Positions 24,173 to 33,188 of a stretch of 64,000 bases of DNA are shown one piece after another (the first letter of the stretch is position 1; every line of letters starts with the position of its first letter). Source of the DNA: CAZKTS01 sp964555735 (GTDB lineage Bacteria > Actinomycetota > Acidimicrobiia > IMCC26256 > PALSA-555); contig CAZKTS010000288.1 in the NCBI GenBank assembly GCA_964555735.1, positions 1-64,000 of the forward strand, given 5' to 3'. The notes under the pieces are model-generated. The model did not search any database. It saw nothing but the letters and a program-made list of their open reading frames with translations, and was not told where the DNA came from. Position numbers and translations under genes: made by a program.

Positions 24173-25507
24173 ATGGCCATGGCGAGTGCGCGAGAGTTGG
24201 CGGCGGCGTGTCAGGCGGTGCCGTGCACGGCGGTTCCTGTGCGGCTCGCGGACGGGCGCGTGGTGGAGTTCTGGGCGATGAACGACGCGGCCAAGGTCGC
24301 GGGCGTGCGGGCGATGGTATCGGCCAACCTCGCGCAGCAGGCGGCCGACCTGTGCGGGATGATGTTGCCGACGGCGCGCATGGTCGATCTGATCGTGGAC
24401 GCGGCCACGATGCTGGTGGACCCGATGCCGATGCCGATCAGCGCGACGCCGGAGGCGGCGGTCACTCATTCGCGCCGAGTGGATACGGCGGTCGGCGCGG
24501 CGCGCGGGCTCCTGAGCAACGTGGGCAAGTGGTGGGTGATCGATAACAAGCTGTCGATCGCGCACGGCCGGGCGATGAACTACGGGTGGCACGTCCGCGC
24601 GAACCCTTGGCGCGGGATCGCGACTCACCCGGCGGTCAGCGGGTCATGGCGTGTGATCCAGCCGGCGGCGACGGCGCACAACGGCCTGCACTACGACTAC
24701 TCGCAGACGCTGCGGCTGGTGCGGCGCGAGTGCACGCTGGACGGAGAGCCGGCGGACCTCGCGCAGCTGCTGGCGGATCCGACCTGCGCGGCGGCGCTCA
24801 CGACGTGCGGCCCGATGGTGATCACGCGCCAGCCGGGGGTGGAGCCTCCCGGGGTGGTGGTGCTGCCCGAGGTGGTGATCACGGCGAGCCCGCCGAAGCC
24901 GGTGGCGCCGAAGCCGATGGTGGCGGCGGTGGCGGCCGCGCGGGCGGCGATGGGCGACTTCGAGGACATCCGCTTCGTGCCGACGCGGCAGCGCACGGCG
25001 GCGCAGCGCCGGCCGGACCAGATCCGGTGGATCGTGCTGCACACGGCCGAGACGGGCGAGGTGCCCAACGCGGCGGAGAACCTCGCGGCGTGGGTGGCGG
25101 GGCCGCAGGCGCCGCAAGCGAGCTGGCACTTTGCGGTCGACTGCGACTCGATCGTGCAGAGCGTGCGGCTGTGTGATGTGGCGTGGCACGCGCCGGGCGC
25201 GAACCGAGATGGCATCGGGATCGAGCAGGCGGGGCGCGCAGCGCAGGGCGGCGTGCAGTGGGAGGACGACTACTCGACGCGGATGCTGGAGCGCACGGCG
25301 CAGCTGGTGGCGCGGCTGTGCCGGCTGACGGGGATCCCGGTGGTGCGGCTCGGGCCTAGCGATCTGGTGCGTGCGGGGACGCGCGGGGTGTGCGGGCATC
25401 ACGACGTGACGCTGGCGTTCATGAAGTCGACGCACACCGATCCGGGCGCGGCGTATCCGTGGGATCGAGTGCTCGGGCGGGTGCGTGATCTGCTGGCGGG
25501 TGGGTGA
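24173..25507 (+). CDS. N-acetylmuramoyl-L-alanine amidase (endolysin)
   Basis: The C-terminal half is an Amidase_2/PGRP-like zinc amidase that cuts the bond between MurNAc and L-Ala. VLHTAETGE (about residue 287) gives the first ligand His, ASWHFAVD (about 314) a second conserved His, and GHHDV...HTDPG (about 406-423) the last ligands; the HTDPGxxxPWD ending is common in lysins of actinobacteriophages. The first ~210 residues form an unrecognised domain with a Tyr/His/Trp-rich part (NYGWHV...HYDYSQTLRLV); a Pro/Lys linker joins them. ATG 24173 is preferred on spacing to TAGGCT. It lies among baseplate genes, so it might instead be a virion lysin. Confidence 0.85.
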   Translation: MAMASARELAAACQAVPCTAVPVRLADGRVVEFWAMNDAAKVAGVRAMVSANLAQQAADLCGMMLPTARMVDLIVDAATMLVDPMPMPISATPEAAVTHSRRVDTAVGAARGLLSNVGKWWVIDNKLSIAHGRAMNYGWHVRANPWRGIATHPAVSGSWRVIQPAATAHNGLHYDYSQTLRLVRRECTLDGEPADLAQLLADPTCAAALTTCGPMVITRQPGVEPPGVVVLPEVVITASPPKPVAPKPMVAAVAAARAAMGDFEDIRFVPTRQRTAAQRRPDQIRWIVLHTAETGEVPNAAENLAAWVAGPQAPQASWHFAVDCDSIVQSVRLCDVAWHAPGANRDGIGIEQAGRAAQGGVQWEDDYSTRMLERTAQLVARLCRLTGIPVVRLGPSDLVRAGTRGVCGHHDVTLAFMKSTHTDPGAAYPWDRVLGRVRDLLAGG

Positions 25508-25812
25508 TGGCCGGAGTACCGCCGCCGCCCGATCTGCCACCGCCCGCGCCTGGCAGCTCGCCACTAGTCAGCGCGGAGGCGTCGTTCCCGCCATCGCCGA
25601 GCGCCGCGGACATCTGCGGCTTCAAGATCCCGCCGATCTTCGTGTTCAACATCTCGATCAACATTCCGTTTCCGTCGTTCGCGCTGCCGAACTTCCAATT
25701 TGCGCTGTCGCTGAAGTGCGACTTGAACGACCCGATCGGCGCCGAGGTGAGTTTCGGGGGCGGGCGGTCGCCGACGGGTGACACGATGGACCCGATCGAG
25801 CAGGACTTCTAA
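25507..25812 (+). CDS. Proline-rich small tail-region protein
   Basis: The 101-residue product is Pro/Ser/Phe-rich (PPPPDLPPPAPGSS at the start, IPPIFVFNISINIPFPSF in the middle). It starts at ATG 25507 overlapping the amidase stop (TGATG). The Ile/Phe/Asn-rich centre could be a beta region but not a clear transmembrane helix. No family recognised. A repeat element and a new promoter follow, so it probably ends a transcription unit. Confidence 0.55.
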   Translation: MAGVPPPPDLPPPAPGSSPLVSAEASFPPSPSAADICGFKIPPIFVFNISINIPFPSFALPNFQFALSLKCDLNDPIGAEVSFGGGRSPTGDTMDPIEQDF

Positions 25813-25915
25813 GCGCCTCGCTGCCGCGCCTTTGGGCCCCGGGCACCCTAGCCCCCACGGGGCGCCCAAAAGCGCGCCTACGGGGCGCCCACGCGGGCTC
25901 CCGGGGTGCTCCGGG
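25808..25915 (+). repeat. Dispersed GC-rich hairpin repeat, intergenic copy
   Basis: Contains GGGCACCCTAGCCCCC (25841-25856) and then GGGCGCCC (25860-25867), a 15-nt loop AAAAGCGCGCCTACG, and GGGCGCCC (25883-25890): an 8-bp hairpin. The core GCGCGCCTACGGGG spans 25872-25885. It lies in the 141-nt gap before a leaderless promoter and may end the upstream transcript, although no T-run follows. Confidence 0.75.
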
Positions 25916-25940
25916 GCCGTGGGGTCACTGGGGCCCGTGA

Positions 25941-25946
25941 TAGGCT
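25941..25946 (+). promoter_or_regulatory. Leaderless -10 box TAGGCT with TG extension
   Basis: GTGATAGGCT is followed by 7 nt and GTG 25954. Confidence 0.55.
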
Positions 25947-25953
25947 CCTCGGC

Positions 25954-26745
25954 GTGGCCGTCTCCATCCTGATCAACCAGCCTGGTAGTGGGGCGCCGCC
26001 GGGCGTGGCCGGCCAGGCGCGCGAAGACCTCACGACTGGATTCCCGGTGCAGCTGACGGCGATGGGCGGGCCGTTTGCGGCCTACCAGTGGTCGATCGTC
26101 GACAAGCCGGTGGACATCGTGGCCGGGGTGCAGAGTGCGGCGGTGCTGAGCGCCCCGGCGGCGGCGGTGACGTTGTATCTGCCGGCGGATCTGGAGGGCA
26201 CGTCGCTGGTGCAGGTGGTGGTCGATTCGGGGTCGGGGCTCGGGGCGCTACCGGACGACATCGCACGGATCACGTTCTACTGCGGGCCCGGGCTCAATGC
26301 GTTGAACCCGGATCCGACGCGGCTGCCACGCCGTCGGATGGCATTCCGCGAGCAGACCGAGCACAACGTACCGGACGCGATTTTCCCGCTCGGGAACCCG
26401 CGCGGGTGGGCCGAGGAGTGGGAGCGGTGGTTCGCGGTGATCCAGGCGGCGGGCGCGACGTCATCGCAGGCGATGGGGCGCGTCGTGCTGCCGGCGGGTG
26501 GCCCGGCGTCGCTGCTGTCGAGCTATCAAGTGGCGGGCGTCAATCGCGTCGCGGTGGGGACCGTCGACGTGACGTTCCCGGTGCCGCTGCCGAGCGCGAG
26601 TTACGCGGTGCTGCACGCGGCTCGCGGGGTGGACGGGCAGCTGTACGTCGACACGGAGACCGTGAACGGCTTTCGCATCTATCGGGCCGACTCGGCGGGC
26701 ACGCTGATCGACGCCGACTTTTCGTTCTCTGTGGTGCTGGCGTGA
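25954..26745 (+). CDS. Putative baseplate or tail protein
   Basis: The 263-residue protein is beta-rich with Ig-like traits in its first 105 residues (VAVSILINQPGSG, FPVQLTAMGGPFAAYQW, LEGTSLVQVVVDSGSG) and a C-terminal part with PLPSASYAVLHAARG. It starts at GTG 25954, fixed by the TAGGCT spacing, and overlaps the next gene by GTGA. The neighbours are baseplate wedge genes, so a baseplate role is likely. No family recognised. Confidence 0.6.
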   Translation: MAVSILINQPGSGAPPGVAGQAREDLTTGFPVQLTAMGGPFAAYQWSIVDKPVDIVAGVQSAAVLSAPAAAVTLYLPADLEGTSLVQVVVDSGSGLGALPDDIARITFYCGPGLNALNPDPTRLPRRRMAFREQTEHNVPDAIFPLGNPRGWAEEWERWFAVIQAAGATSSQAMGRVVLPAGGPASLLSSYQVAGVNRVAVGTVDVTFPVPLPSASYAVLHAARGVDGQLYVDTETVNGFRIYRADSAGTLIDADFSFSVVLA

Positions 26746-27650
26746 GTGGGTGGGGCTCGGGCTACTGGGGCGCCGGGCCATGGGGCGCGGGTGGCATCGA
26801 CGCGCTGCGCATGCTCGGCGCTGAGGCGGTGCGCGAGAACGTGGTCCGCGTGACGTTCAACGCTGCGCCGCTGTTCGATCGGCTGCTCGGGCCCAACGAT
26901 GCTAGCGACCCGAAGCGGTTTCAGATCGTGGCGGACGTCTTGACGATCGGGCGCGACGGCGAGCCCGCGCGGCCGGTGTTGCCGGTGCTGGTTGAGGTGG
27001 CGCCGATCGAGCTGTCGTTCGGCGCGGTGCTCGATGTGACGACGGACCGGCCGCTCTCACCCTGGCCGACGTACTACCGGATTTCGGCGACGCAGCTCGT
27101 GGTGGCGGCGACGGGCGGGCTACTCGACCCGGCGGCGAGCAGCCGCGAGTTCCAAGGGCTGTATCGGGAGCTGCGCGTGCCGACGACGGCGATCGCGACG
27201 CCGAGTCAGGACGTGGCGAGCCCGGCGGCCGGGTTCGACGTCGTGCCGGGGCTGCCGGCGCTGACGCCGAGTGATGAGGAGCTGCAGCTCGGGACGTACG
27301 TGCCGGGCGATGATGGCGACTACGCAACCGACTCGGGGATCGCACAGCTGCGCAAGCGGATCTTCCGGCGGTTTGTGACGGCGCCTGGTGCGTTCGCGCA
27401 CTTGCCGGGATACGGGCTCGGGGTCCGGTCGTACGGCAAGCGGCTGGGGACGGCGGCGGTGCGTCAGCAGCTGGTCGCCACGGCGATGGCGCAGCTGCGC
27501 GAAGAGCCGGACGTGGTCGCGGTGAAGGTGCGCGCTGAGACGGACGCGCGAAACCCGAGCATCACGCGGTTCTTTGTCGACGTGAAAGCGGCGGCCGCGC
27601 CCGACTGGGTGACGTTCGACTACTCGTTTGGAGGGACTGGAAATGGCTGA
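26742..27650 (+). CDS. Baseplate wedge protein with gp25-like C-terminus
   Basis: The 302-residue protein starts with Trp/Gly repeats (MSGWGSGYWGAGPWGAGG). Residues about 195-300 resemble the gp25/GpW baseplate family: LRKRIFRRFVTAPGAFAHLPGYGLGVRSY, then a helix AVRQQLVATAMAQLREEPDVVAVKV and a final beta strand. The N-terminal 190 residues are an extra beta-rich domain. gp25 starts sheath assembly on the baseplate. GTG 26742 lies in a GTGA overlap, and the C-terminus overlaps the J-like gene. Confidence 0.7.
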   Translation: MSGWGSGYWGAGPWGAGGIDALRMLGAEAVRENVVRVTFNAAPLFDRLLGPNDASDPKRFQIVADVLTIGRDGEPARPVLPVLVEVAPIELSFGAVLDVTTDRPLSPWPTYYRISATQLVVAATGGLLDPAASSREFQGLYRELRVPTTAIATPSQDVASPAAGFDVVPGLPALTPSDEELQLGTYVPGDDGDYATDSGIAQLRKRIFRRFVTAPGAFAHLPGYGLGVRSYGKRLGTAAVRQQLVATAMAQLREEPDVVAVKVRAETDARNPSITRFFVDVKAAAAPDWVTFDYSFGGTGNG

Positions 27651-28767
27651 CTTCCCGACGCGGCTGGACTTGTACGCGATCGGCCGCGACTACGTCACGC
27701 AGCGGGCGCGCAAGATCGATCCGGTCCAGGTCGACATCTCCGGCAGCGACATCAATCTCTATGTGGGGATCGCGAGCTACGTGGGCAGCGCGGTGGTGCT
27801 CGCGCTCGTGCAATCGATCAATTCGCTGCTCTTGAACGGCGCCTACCGCGAAGACCTCGATCGGTACGCGCTCGATCGCTACTCGAACCAGGTGCCGCGC
27901 AAGGGCGCCGCGGCAGCGCGCGGCTTCGTGACGATCGCACGGCCGACGGCGGCGGCCGGTGCTGGATCGATCCCGCTCGGGACGCGGCTGCTGACGCTCT
28001 CGGGCGTGGAGTACACTACGGTCGCGGACGTCAGCATGGGGGGCGCACAGCTCACGCTGACGAATGTGCCGGTCCGCGCCGCGCAGGCGGGCAAGTCGAG
28101 CCAGACGGGCGCAAACACGATCCGACTCTTCGGCGACCTCGGCGCGCTGTGGGACCAGACGCTGACGGTGACCAACCCCGAGCGCACGGCGAACGGCGAG
28201 GACGCCGAGGAGGACGACGTCTACCGCGAGCGGATCCGTGCCTACTGGGGCGCGGCGCAGCGCGGGACGCTCGCGGCGATCGAGTTCGGCGCGCGCAAGG
28301 TGCCTGGCATCACGAGCGCGCTGGCCGAGGAGGTGATCGATCCGACCGATCCCAACAAGCCCGCGCGCGTGGTGAATCTCTACATCGCCGACTCATCCGG
28401 CGTGGCGTCGGCGGCGATCGCGGCGGAGGTGCTGGCCGAGCTGCGCGAGTGGCGCGCTGGGGGGATCGCGGTGATCGTCAACACCAGCGTTCCGGTGATC
28501 GTCGACGTGCAGCTGCATCTGACGTTCGCGGCCGCGGTCGACACGACGTCCTTGACGGGGACGATTCGCGCGGCCGTCGCGGACTACATCAACAACCTGG
28601 GCGTGGGGCAGACGCTCTATCGCGCGGCGATTTACTCGGTGCTGCAGCGCTACACGCAGAACGGGCTGATCGTAAACACGGCCAGCGTGGTGAGCCCGGC
28701 GGGCGACGTCGTGCCGGAGATCGGGCAGGCGTTGCGCACGCGATATGAAAACGTGGTGGTGGTCTGA
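27643..28767 (+). CDS. Baseplate J-like protein
   Basis: The 374-residue product fits the baseplate J/gp47 family: RDYVTQRARKIDPVQVDISGSDINL near the start, then a beta domain (GSIPLGTRLLTLSGVEYTT, about residues 108-126) and the diagnostic GEDAEEDDVYRERIRAYWGAAQRG segment (about 186-209) with VPGITSALAEEV. It links wedge subunits to tail fibres. ATG 27643 is chosen over TTG 27628 because GGAGG (27630-27634) sits 8 nt upstream. Confidence 0.85.
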   Translation: MADFPTRLDLYAIGRDYVTQRARKIDPVQVDISGSDINLYVGIASYVGSAVVLALVQSINSLLLNGAYREDLDRYALDRYSNQVPRKGAAAARGFVTIARPTAAAGAGSIPLGTRLLTLSGVEYTTVADVSMGGAQLTLTNVPVRAAQAGKSSQTGANTIRLFGDLGALWDQTLTVTNPERTANGEDAEEDDVYRERIRAYWGAAQRGTLAAIEFGARKVPGITSALAEEVIDPTDPNKPARVVNLYIADSSGVASAAIAAEVLAELREWRAGGIAVIVNTSVPVIVDVQLHLTFAAAVDTTSLTGTIRAAVADYINNLGVGQTLYRAAIYSVLQRYTQNGLIVNTASVVSPAGDVVPEIGQALRTRYENVVVV

Positions 28768-30620
28768 TGCCGGCGCGCGGCGCGTTGACGCGCGACGAGC
28801 TGTTCCAGGTGTTGCGGTCGGTCGTCGACCCTGAGTACATCGAGCCCTTCCTGCTGCGCGGGTACGATTCGGGGCTCGAATCGCTGGAGATGCTCTGCGA
28901 GGTGCTCGCGCGTGTATCGCAGTCGATCGACCGCTCGACGCAGCGGCTCTACATCGAGCCATGGAGCGGACAATCGGATGGGCCGGCGGTGGGCGCGGCG
29001 CTGGCTCGGATCACGCTGCGGCTGCAGCGATCGGCGCGCTTGAATTTCCCGCTCACGATCACGGCGGGCGAAGTGATCTTCGAGGAGATCGCAACGGAGG
29101 CGGGGGCGACGGGTGGCGTGCCGGTCGCGACGGGGCGCCGGTACACGATCGAGCACGACGTGACGTTCTTGCCCGGCGAGCCGGGGCCGATCGACGTGCC
29201 GGCGATCGCGCTGCGCCCGGGGTACACCGCGGGGCGCGTGCTGCCGGGGACGGTGACGGGCATCCTGCAGCCTGGGGCGGGGCTCTCGAATGCGGGCGCG
29301 AGCGTGGTGCAATCGCCGCCGGCGTCGCTGCTCGTGCTGGCGCCGCAGCCGGACGTCATCGCGCCGCAGCAAGTCGGGCAGATCGTGGAGCTGGTCGGCG
29401 GCGCGAGCGCGGGGCAGCAGCGGCGCGTGAGTGCATACGAGCGGGCGACGCTGGGCGCCGGCGGTAGCGTGCAGCTGGCGCCGGAGGTGGTCGTGCGCGC
29501 GGTGGCGACGGCGCCGGTCGGGACGTTCGAGCCGGGCGAGACGGTGCGCCAGGTCGACACGGCGCTACCGGCGCCGGGGGTCATCGCCTCGGGCGTCGTT
29601 CTGGCCGCCACGTCACCCGCAGCCGGGCCGCCGTGGTGGCTGGTGGTGCTGCAGCAGACCGGCGCCTTCCAGCCGACGGCGGGCACGGTGGGGCCGCTGA
29701 CGGGCGTGCTGTCCGGCGCCACGTTCGCGCTCGAAGACATCTCGCAGGGGCCGACCCTGGCGAGTGAGGTGCGGTCGGCGGTGTGGCGCGTGCTGACGTG
29801 GGGTGATGACCTCGGGCTGACGGTCACGAACGTCGGCGAGGGGTTGCCAGGCGAGCTGGCGACGCTCGATGAGCTGGGGGCGGAGCGCGGCGTGTACCGG
29901 GCGCCGGGCGAGACTGACGAGAGCTACCGCGAGCGGGTCTATCACCCGGCGGACGTGGTCAGCCCGGATGCACTGCTGCGCACGGCGAACCGCATCCTGG
30001 CGCCGATCGGCCTGCAGGCGTGCTTGCGCGAGGTGGGGCAAGCGAAGTTCCGCGGGCTGTTCGCCGACGGCGACCCGCTGAGCACCGATCGAGCGGTGGC
30101 GTTCGCGTATGACATGGACGGCGTCCGATTCACGGGGCCGCAGGTGGGATTCTTCATCGAGGGCGAGGTGGTCACGCAGCAAGCGGGGCCGGGTGCGCCG
30201 ATCGCTCGCGGGCGCGCGAGCGTGGTCCCGGCGGGCGTGCTGGTGGGCGTCTCGCGAGTTGAAGGGCAGTTCGTGCCTGGCTTCAACGCAGTCGGGTCGG
30301 TGAGTGGCGCGCTGGTGGTGGTGGCCAGCGCGGTGGGCGGGCCGAGCCCGCTCGACCGCTGGCGGGTGGTGCTCGATTACGAGCGATTCCGCGCGTACTT
30401 CGAGATCGGTGTGCCGCGGGTGCAGCTCGGCGACTTCGGCGTGCCGTTCGATCAGCACCCGCACAACGCATTCGACGCGGCGCCCTATCTGGCCGGGTTC
30501 GACGGGTTCCCGGTGACGGGCGCGGTGTTGATGCGGTCGATCTGGCAGGCGATCGACCGCGCGCGCGCGGGCGGTGTCGGGTTCGACCTGTACGTGGAGA
30601 CGACGGGCTGTCTCGGGTGA
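28767..30620 (+). CDS. Baseplate/tail protein
   Basis: The 617-residue protein follows the J-like gene, where gp6-like or GpI-like wedge proteins are found. It has a helical start (ALTRDELFQVLRSVVDPEYIEPFLLRG), a large beta-rich middle, and a J-like element PGETDESYRERVYHPADVVS near residues 378-397, echoing the EEDDVYRER motif of the J-like protein. It may be a second J-family wedge component. Its ATG overlaps the previous stop. Confidence 0.65.
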   Translation: MPARGALTRDELFQVLRSVVDPEYIEPFLLRGYDSGLESLEMLCEVLARVSQSIDRSTQRLYIEPWSGQSDGPAVGAALARITLRLQRSARLNFPLTITAGEVIFEEIATEAGATGGVPVATGRRYTIEHDVTFLPGEPGPIDVPAIALRPGYTAGRVLPGTVTGILQPGAGLSNAGASVVQSPPASLLVLAPQPDVIAPQQVGQIVELVGGASAGQQRRVSAYERATLGAGGSVQLAPEVVVRAVATAPVGTFEPGETVRQVDTALPAPGVIASGVVLAATSPAAGPPWWLVVLQQTGAFQPTAGTVGPLTGVLSGATFALEDISQGPTLASEVRSAVWRVLTWGDDLGLTVTNVGEGLPGELATLDELGAERGVYRAPGETDESYRERVYHPADVVSPDALLRTANRILAPIGLQACLREVGQAKFRGLFADGDPLSTDRAVAFAYDMDGVRFTGPQVGFFIEGEVVTQQAGPGAPIARGRASVVPAGVLVGVSRVEGQFVPGFNAVGSVSGALVVVASAVGGPSPLDRWRVVLDYERFRAYFEIGVPRVQLGDFGVPFDQHPHNAFDAAPYLAGFDGFPVTGAVLMRSIWQAIDRARAGGVGFDLYVETTGCLG

Positions 30621-30626
30621 TAGGCT
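30621..30626 (+). promoter_or_regulatory. Leaderless -10 box TAGGCT with TG extension
   Basis: GTGATAGGCT overlaps the upstream TGA stop and is followed by 6 nt and ATG 30633, the start of a tail-fibre gene. Confidence 0.55.
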
Positions 30627-30632
30627 CGGCCG

Positions 30633-31538
30633 ATGGCACGGTTTGGGCTGCTGAATACGGTCACGGTGACGCCGGGCGTGACGCTGGCGCCCGGTGCGGT
30701 GGTTGATGACCCCAAGCTGGTGCAGGCGGCGAGCGCGGCGGGTGGCGTGCTCGTGTCGGTCGACACGCCTACGGGCGCTGACGCGGTCGAGGTCGCGCGG
30801 CGATTCGCCGATCGCGGCGATAGCCTCGGCGGCAGCATGGCCGGGATCGGGCGCCTGGCGGTGGCCGGCGGTGGCGGTGGTGGTGGCATCTTCAGCCTGG
30901 CGCGTGTCGACTGCTCGGTGAACGCGGCCTACGTCGAGGCGCCGTACAGCGCGAGCCCGGTGCTGCACACTCGCGCGGGCGGCAACGCGGTCGGCGGCTA
31001 CAACGGCACCGGGGTCGGCAACAAGTGCATCCTCGGATTTGCGGCGGGCGTGGGCACGGCGATCGGCGCATGGACGGGGCTGCGGTGGACGTGGCTGGAC
31101 TTGGCGCCGGCGACGCCGGGTATCGGGTGCTACTCGAACCAGATCGTCAATCTGGGCGGTGGGACGATCAAGGTGTTCGTGGTCGACCCGGGCGCCAACC
31201 CGGCGCTGAATAACGGCGTGACGGTGATCAACGGCGATGGGAGTCGAACCACGACGTTCGATCCGGCCGTGCACTTCGTGACGGTGGTGAATGACGTGGT
31301 GGGCGTGGTGCCGGCGGTGGACCTCGGCGGCAGCTGGACGGCGCGCAGCTACCGCGTGAGCGACATCCTGGCGGTCTACCCGGGGGCGGTGTTCGCGAAC
31401 GTGGCCAGCGGAGACGGTGGGATGCCGGCGACGCCGGTGGCGACTCCGCCCGTGCTGATCGTGACCGGCGACAGCACAAATAACCGGGTGCGCGCGTTCC
31501 GCCTGTCGGCGGTCGAGTTCAACGGCGCGGCGGTGTGA
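30633..31538 (+). CDS. Tail fibre-like protein with shared N-terminal module
   Basis: The first ~75 residues (LLNTVTVTPGVTLAPGAVVDD ... RFADRGDSLGGSMAGIG) are clearly homologous to the start of the 906-residue fibre at 34699, and each ends in a run of glycines. The remaining 220 residues are beta-rich and unlike the other protein. This plan of common attachment module, Gly hinge and variable tip is typical of exchangeable receptor-binding proteins. ATG 30633 is 6 nt after TAGGCT. Confidence 0.65.
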   Translation: MARFGLLNTVTVTPGVTLAPGAVVDDPKLVQAASAAGGVLVSVDTPTGADAVEVARRFADRGDSLGGSMAGIGRLAVAGGGGGGGIFSLARVDCSVNAAYVEAPYSASPVLHTRAGGNAVGGYNGTGVGNKCILGFAAGVGTAIGAWTGLRWTWLDLAPATPGIGCYSNQIVNLGGGTIKVFVVDPGANPALNNGVTVINGDGSRTTTFDPAVHFVTVVNDVVGVVPAVDLGGSWTARSYRVSDILAVYPGAVFANVASGDGGMPATPVATPPVLIVTGDSTNNRVRAFRLSAVEFNGAAV

Positions 31539-31549
31539 TCGGCGTGTGA

Positions 31550-31555
31550 TAGGCT
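31550..31555 (+). promoter_or_regulatory. Leaderless -10 box TAGGCT with TG extension
   Basis: GTGTGATAGGCT is followed by 7 nt and ATG 31563. Confidence 0.55.
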
Positions 31556-31562
31556 CGGTCGC

Positions 31563-33188
31563 ATGTCATCCGGTGGCAAGCGGCTGGTCCTGAATTTCGA
31601 GGAGCGCATCATCTCGCCCGATGCGAATCGGGCGCAGGCGTTCCAGTCGGCGCAGATCGCGGAAAGTGCGCGGCAGCTGTTCTCGCCATCAGAGAACGTC
31701 GACGTCTTCTCAGCGCAGCCGACGCCGGCGACGGTGACGGCTCCGGCTGGTGGTGCGGTGCTCAACGGGCTGATGGTCGTAGCACCGCTCGGGTCGCTGG
31801 AGCTGGCGGTGACCTCGGGCATGGCGCTCCTGATCGATCCCGACGGGCAGCCGGGCTCGACGGTGTTGACGCCGGCCAACCCGGACGACTCGATCGGCAA
31901 GCTGTGCTACGACGCCGTCGGCGTGCTCGCGGGCAGCGGCGTGCTCGTGTTCATCCCGAATGGCTCGGGGCTCGTGCGCGTCGACGTGGTCGAGATCCAG
32001 CGCGACCCGGGGGCGGTGCTGGAGATCGACAATCGCGACATCTTCAACCCCGGGACCGGGCTCTTCACGCCGGCGACGGTCGACAAGGTCGCGGCGGACG
32101 GGGTCGTGTACCGGATCCGTGCGGGTGTGCCCGGCGGTGGCGTGCCGGCGTCGGTGCTCGGGTGGATGCCGATCGCGGTGGTCAGCGTGCCAAGCGGTGC
32201 GGCCAATTTCGACGCCTGCACGCTGTACGACGTGCGACCGCTCGTGAGTGACCGAGGGCCCGGGTCGGGCGCGCTGCTTGGTGGGCCGCTGACGTCGCGG
32301 ACGCGCGTGGGCGACTTCTACGTCGATCCGACGACTACGCCGGGCGCGCTGATCATGAGCGGCTGGGTCGATGGGCTCGCGCAAGGTGCGCGCGCGGGCG
32401 GCGTCTTCGGCGGGTTCAACCTGCGCGATGTGGCGAACCAAGAGCCTGGGTTCGCAGTCGTGGCGAGTACGCTGGTCGCGGTGTGGCTGCTGTTTCCCGG
32501 CGGCCTGCCGCGGTGGGTGCGGTACTCGACGGTCGCCTCGCCGCCGTTCGGCGGCCGCGTGCCCAACGGGCCGCGCGGGATCATGGTGCTCTCTTCGACG
32601 CTGCCGCTCTCCACGGCGCCGCTGCCGAGCGCGCCGGTCAACCCGCCGCCTGCGAGTGGGCTGGTCGGGTCGCTGACATCGGAGGCGCTGCTGGTCGGCG
32701 TGCTCGCCAATTCGTCGACGCCGGGGGTCGCCGGGTGCGTGGCGAAGTGCGTGGACGGGCGCACGACGTTCGGGCAGGCGCCGGGCGTGGGGATCCCGGT
32801 GCTGCTGCCGGTAGTCACGCCGGCGGCGTTCTCGGCGGCAGTGGCGCTGCAGTACGGGCTGACGGTGCCAGCGGGGGTCCGCGCGGTGCTGCTGAACGCG
32901 ACGTGCGACATGACTGGAGTACCCGCGACGCCGTTCAACTACCAGCCGAGCATGGGCAGTCAGCGCTTCCCAGTCGGGAACGAGATTTTCGTCGGCGAGG
33001 CGAACACTATCGCGGCGCAGACCGACGGCGCCGGCGTCGTACAGCTCGGCCAGACGCGGTGGGTCGATCTGATGGTCGACCGCTCGAACATCCAGCCCGT
33101 GCTTCAGGTCGCCAACGTAAACTGGCTGCAGGCGGCCGGCGTCATCAAGAGCGCCGATGCCGCGGCGGTGCTCGGGTGGGAAGTGTGA
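31563..33188 (+). CDS. Putative tail fibre/appendage protein
   Basis: The 541-residue, beta-rich protein is rich in Val, Gly, Pro and Ala, with sections such as PAGGAVLNGLMVVAPLGSLEL and a distal part with DLMVDRSNIQPVLQVANVNW. It starts 7 nt after TAGGCT and sits between two genes with fibre features, so a fibre or adhesin is likely. It lacks the N-terminal module shared by its neighbours. No motif fixes the family. Confidence 0.6.
   Translation: MSSGGKRLVLNFEERIISPDANRAQAFQSAQIAESARQLFSPSENVDVFSAQPTPATVTAPAGGAVLNGLMVVAPLGSLELAVTSGMALLIDPDGQPGSTVLTPANPDDSIGKLCYDAVGVLAGSGVLVFIPNGSGLVRVDVVEIQRDPGAVLEIDNRDIFNPGTGLFTPATVDKVAADGVVYRIRAGVPGGGVPASVLGWMPIAVVSVPSGAANFDACTLYDVRPLVSDRGPGSGALLGGPLTSRTRVGDFYVDPTTTPGALIMSGWVDGLAQGARAGGVFGGFNLRDVANQEPGFAVVASTLVAVWLLFPGGLPRWVRYSTVASPPFGGRVPNGPRGIMVLSSTLPLSTAPLPSAPVNPPPASGLVGSLTSEALLVGVLANSSTPGVAGCVAKCVDGRTTFGQAPGVGIPVLLPVVTPAAFSAAVALQYGLTVPAGVRAVLLNATCDMTGVPATPFNYQPSMGSQRFPVGNEIFVGEANTIAAQTDGAGVVQLGQTRWVDLMVDRSNIQPVLQVANVNWLQAAGVIKSADAAAVLGWEV

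Noticed and set aside
25860..25890. GGGCGCCC hairpin as an intrinsic terminator
   Set aside because: The stem-loop is good, but no T-run follows; I list it as part of a repeat family and only mention termination as a possibility.
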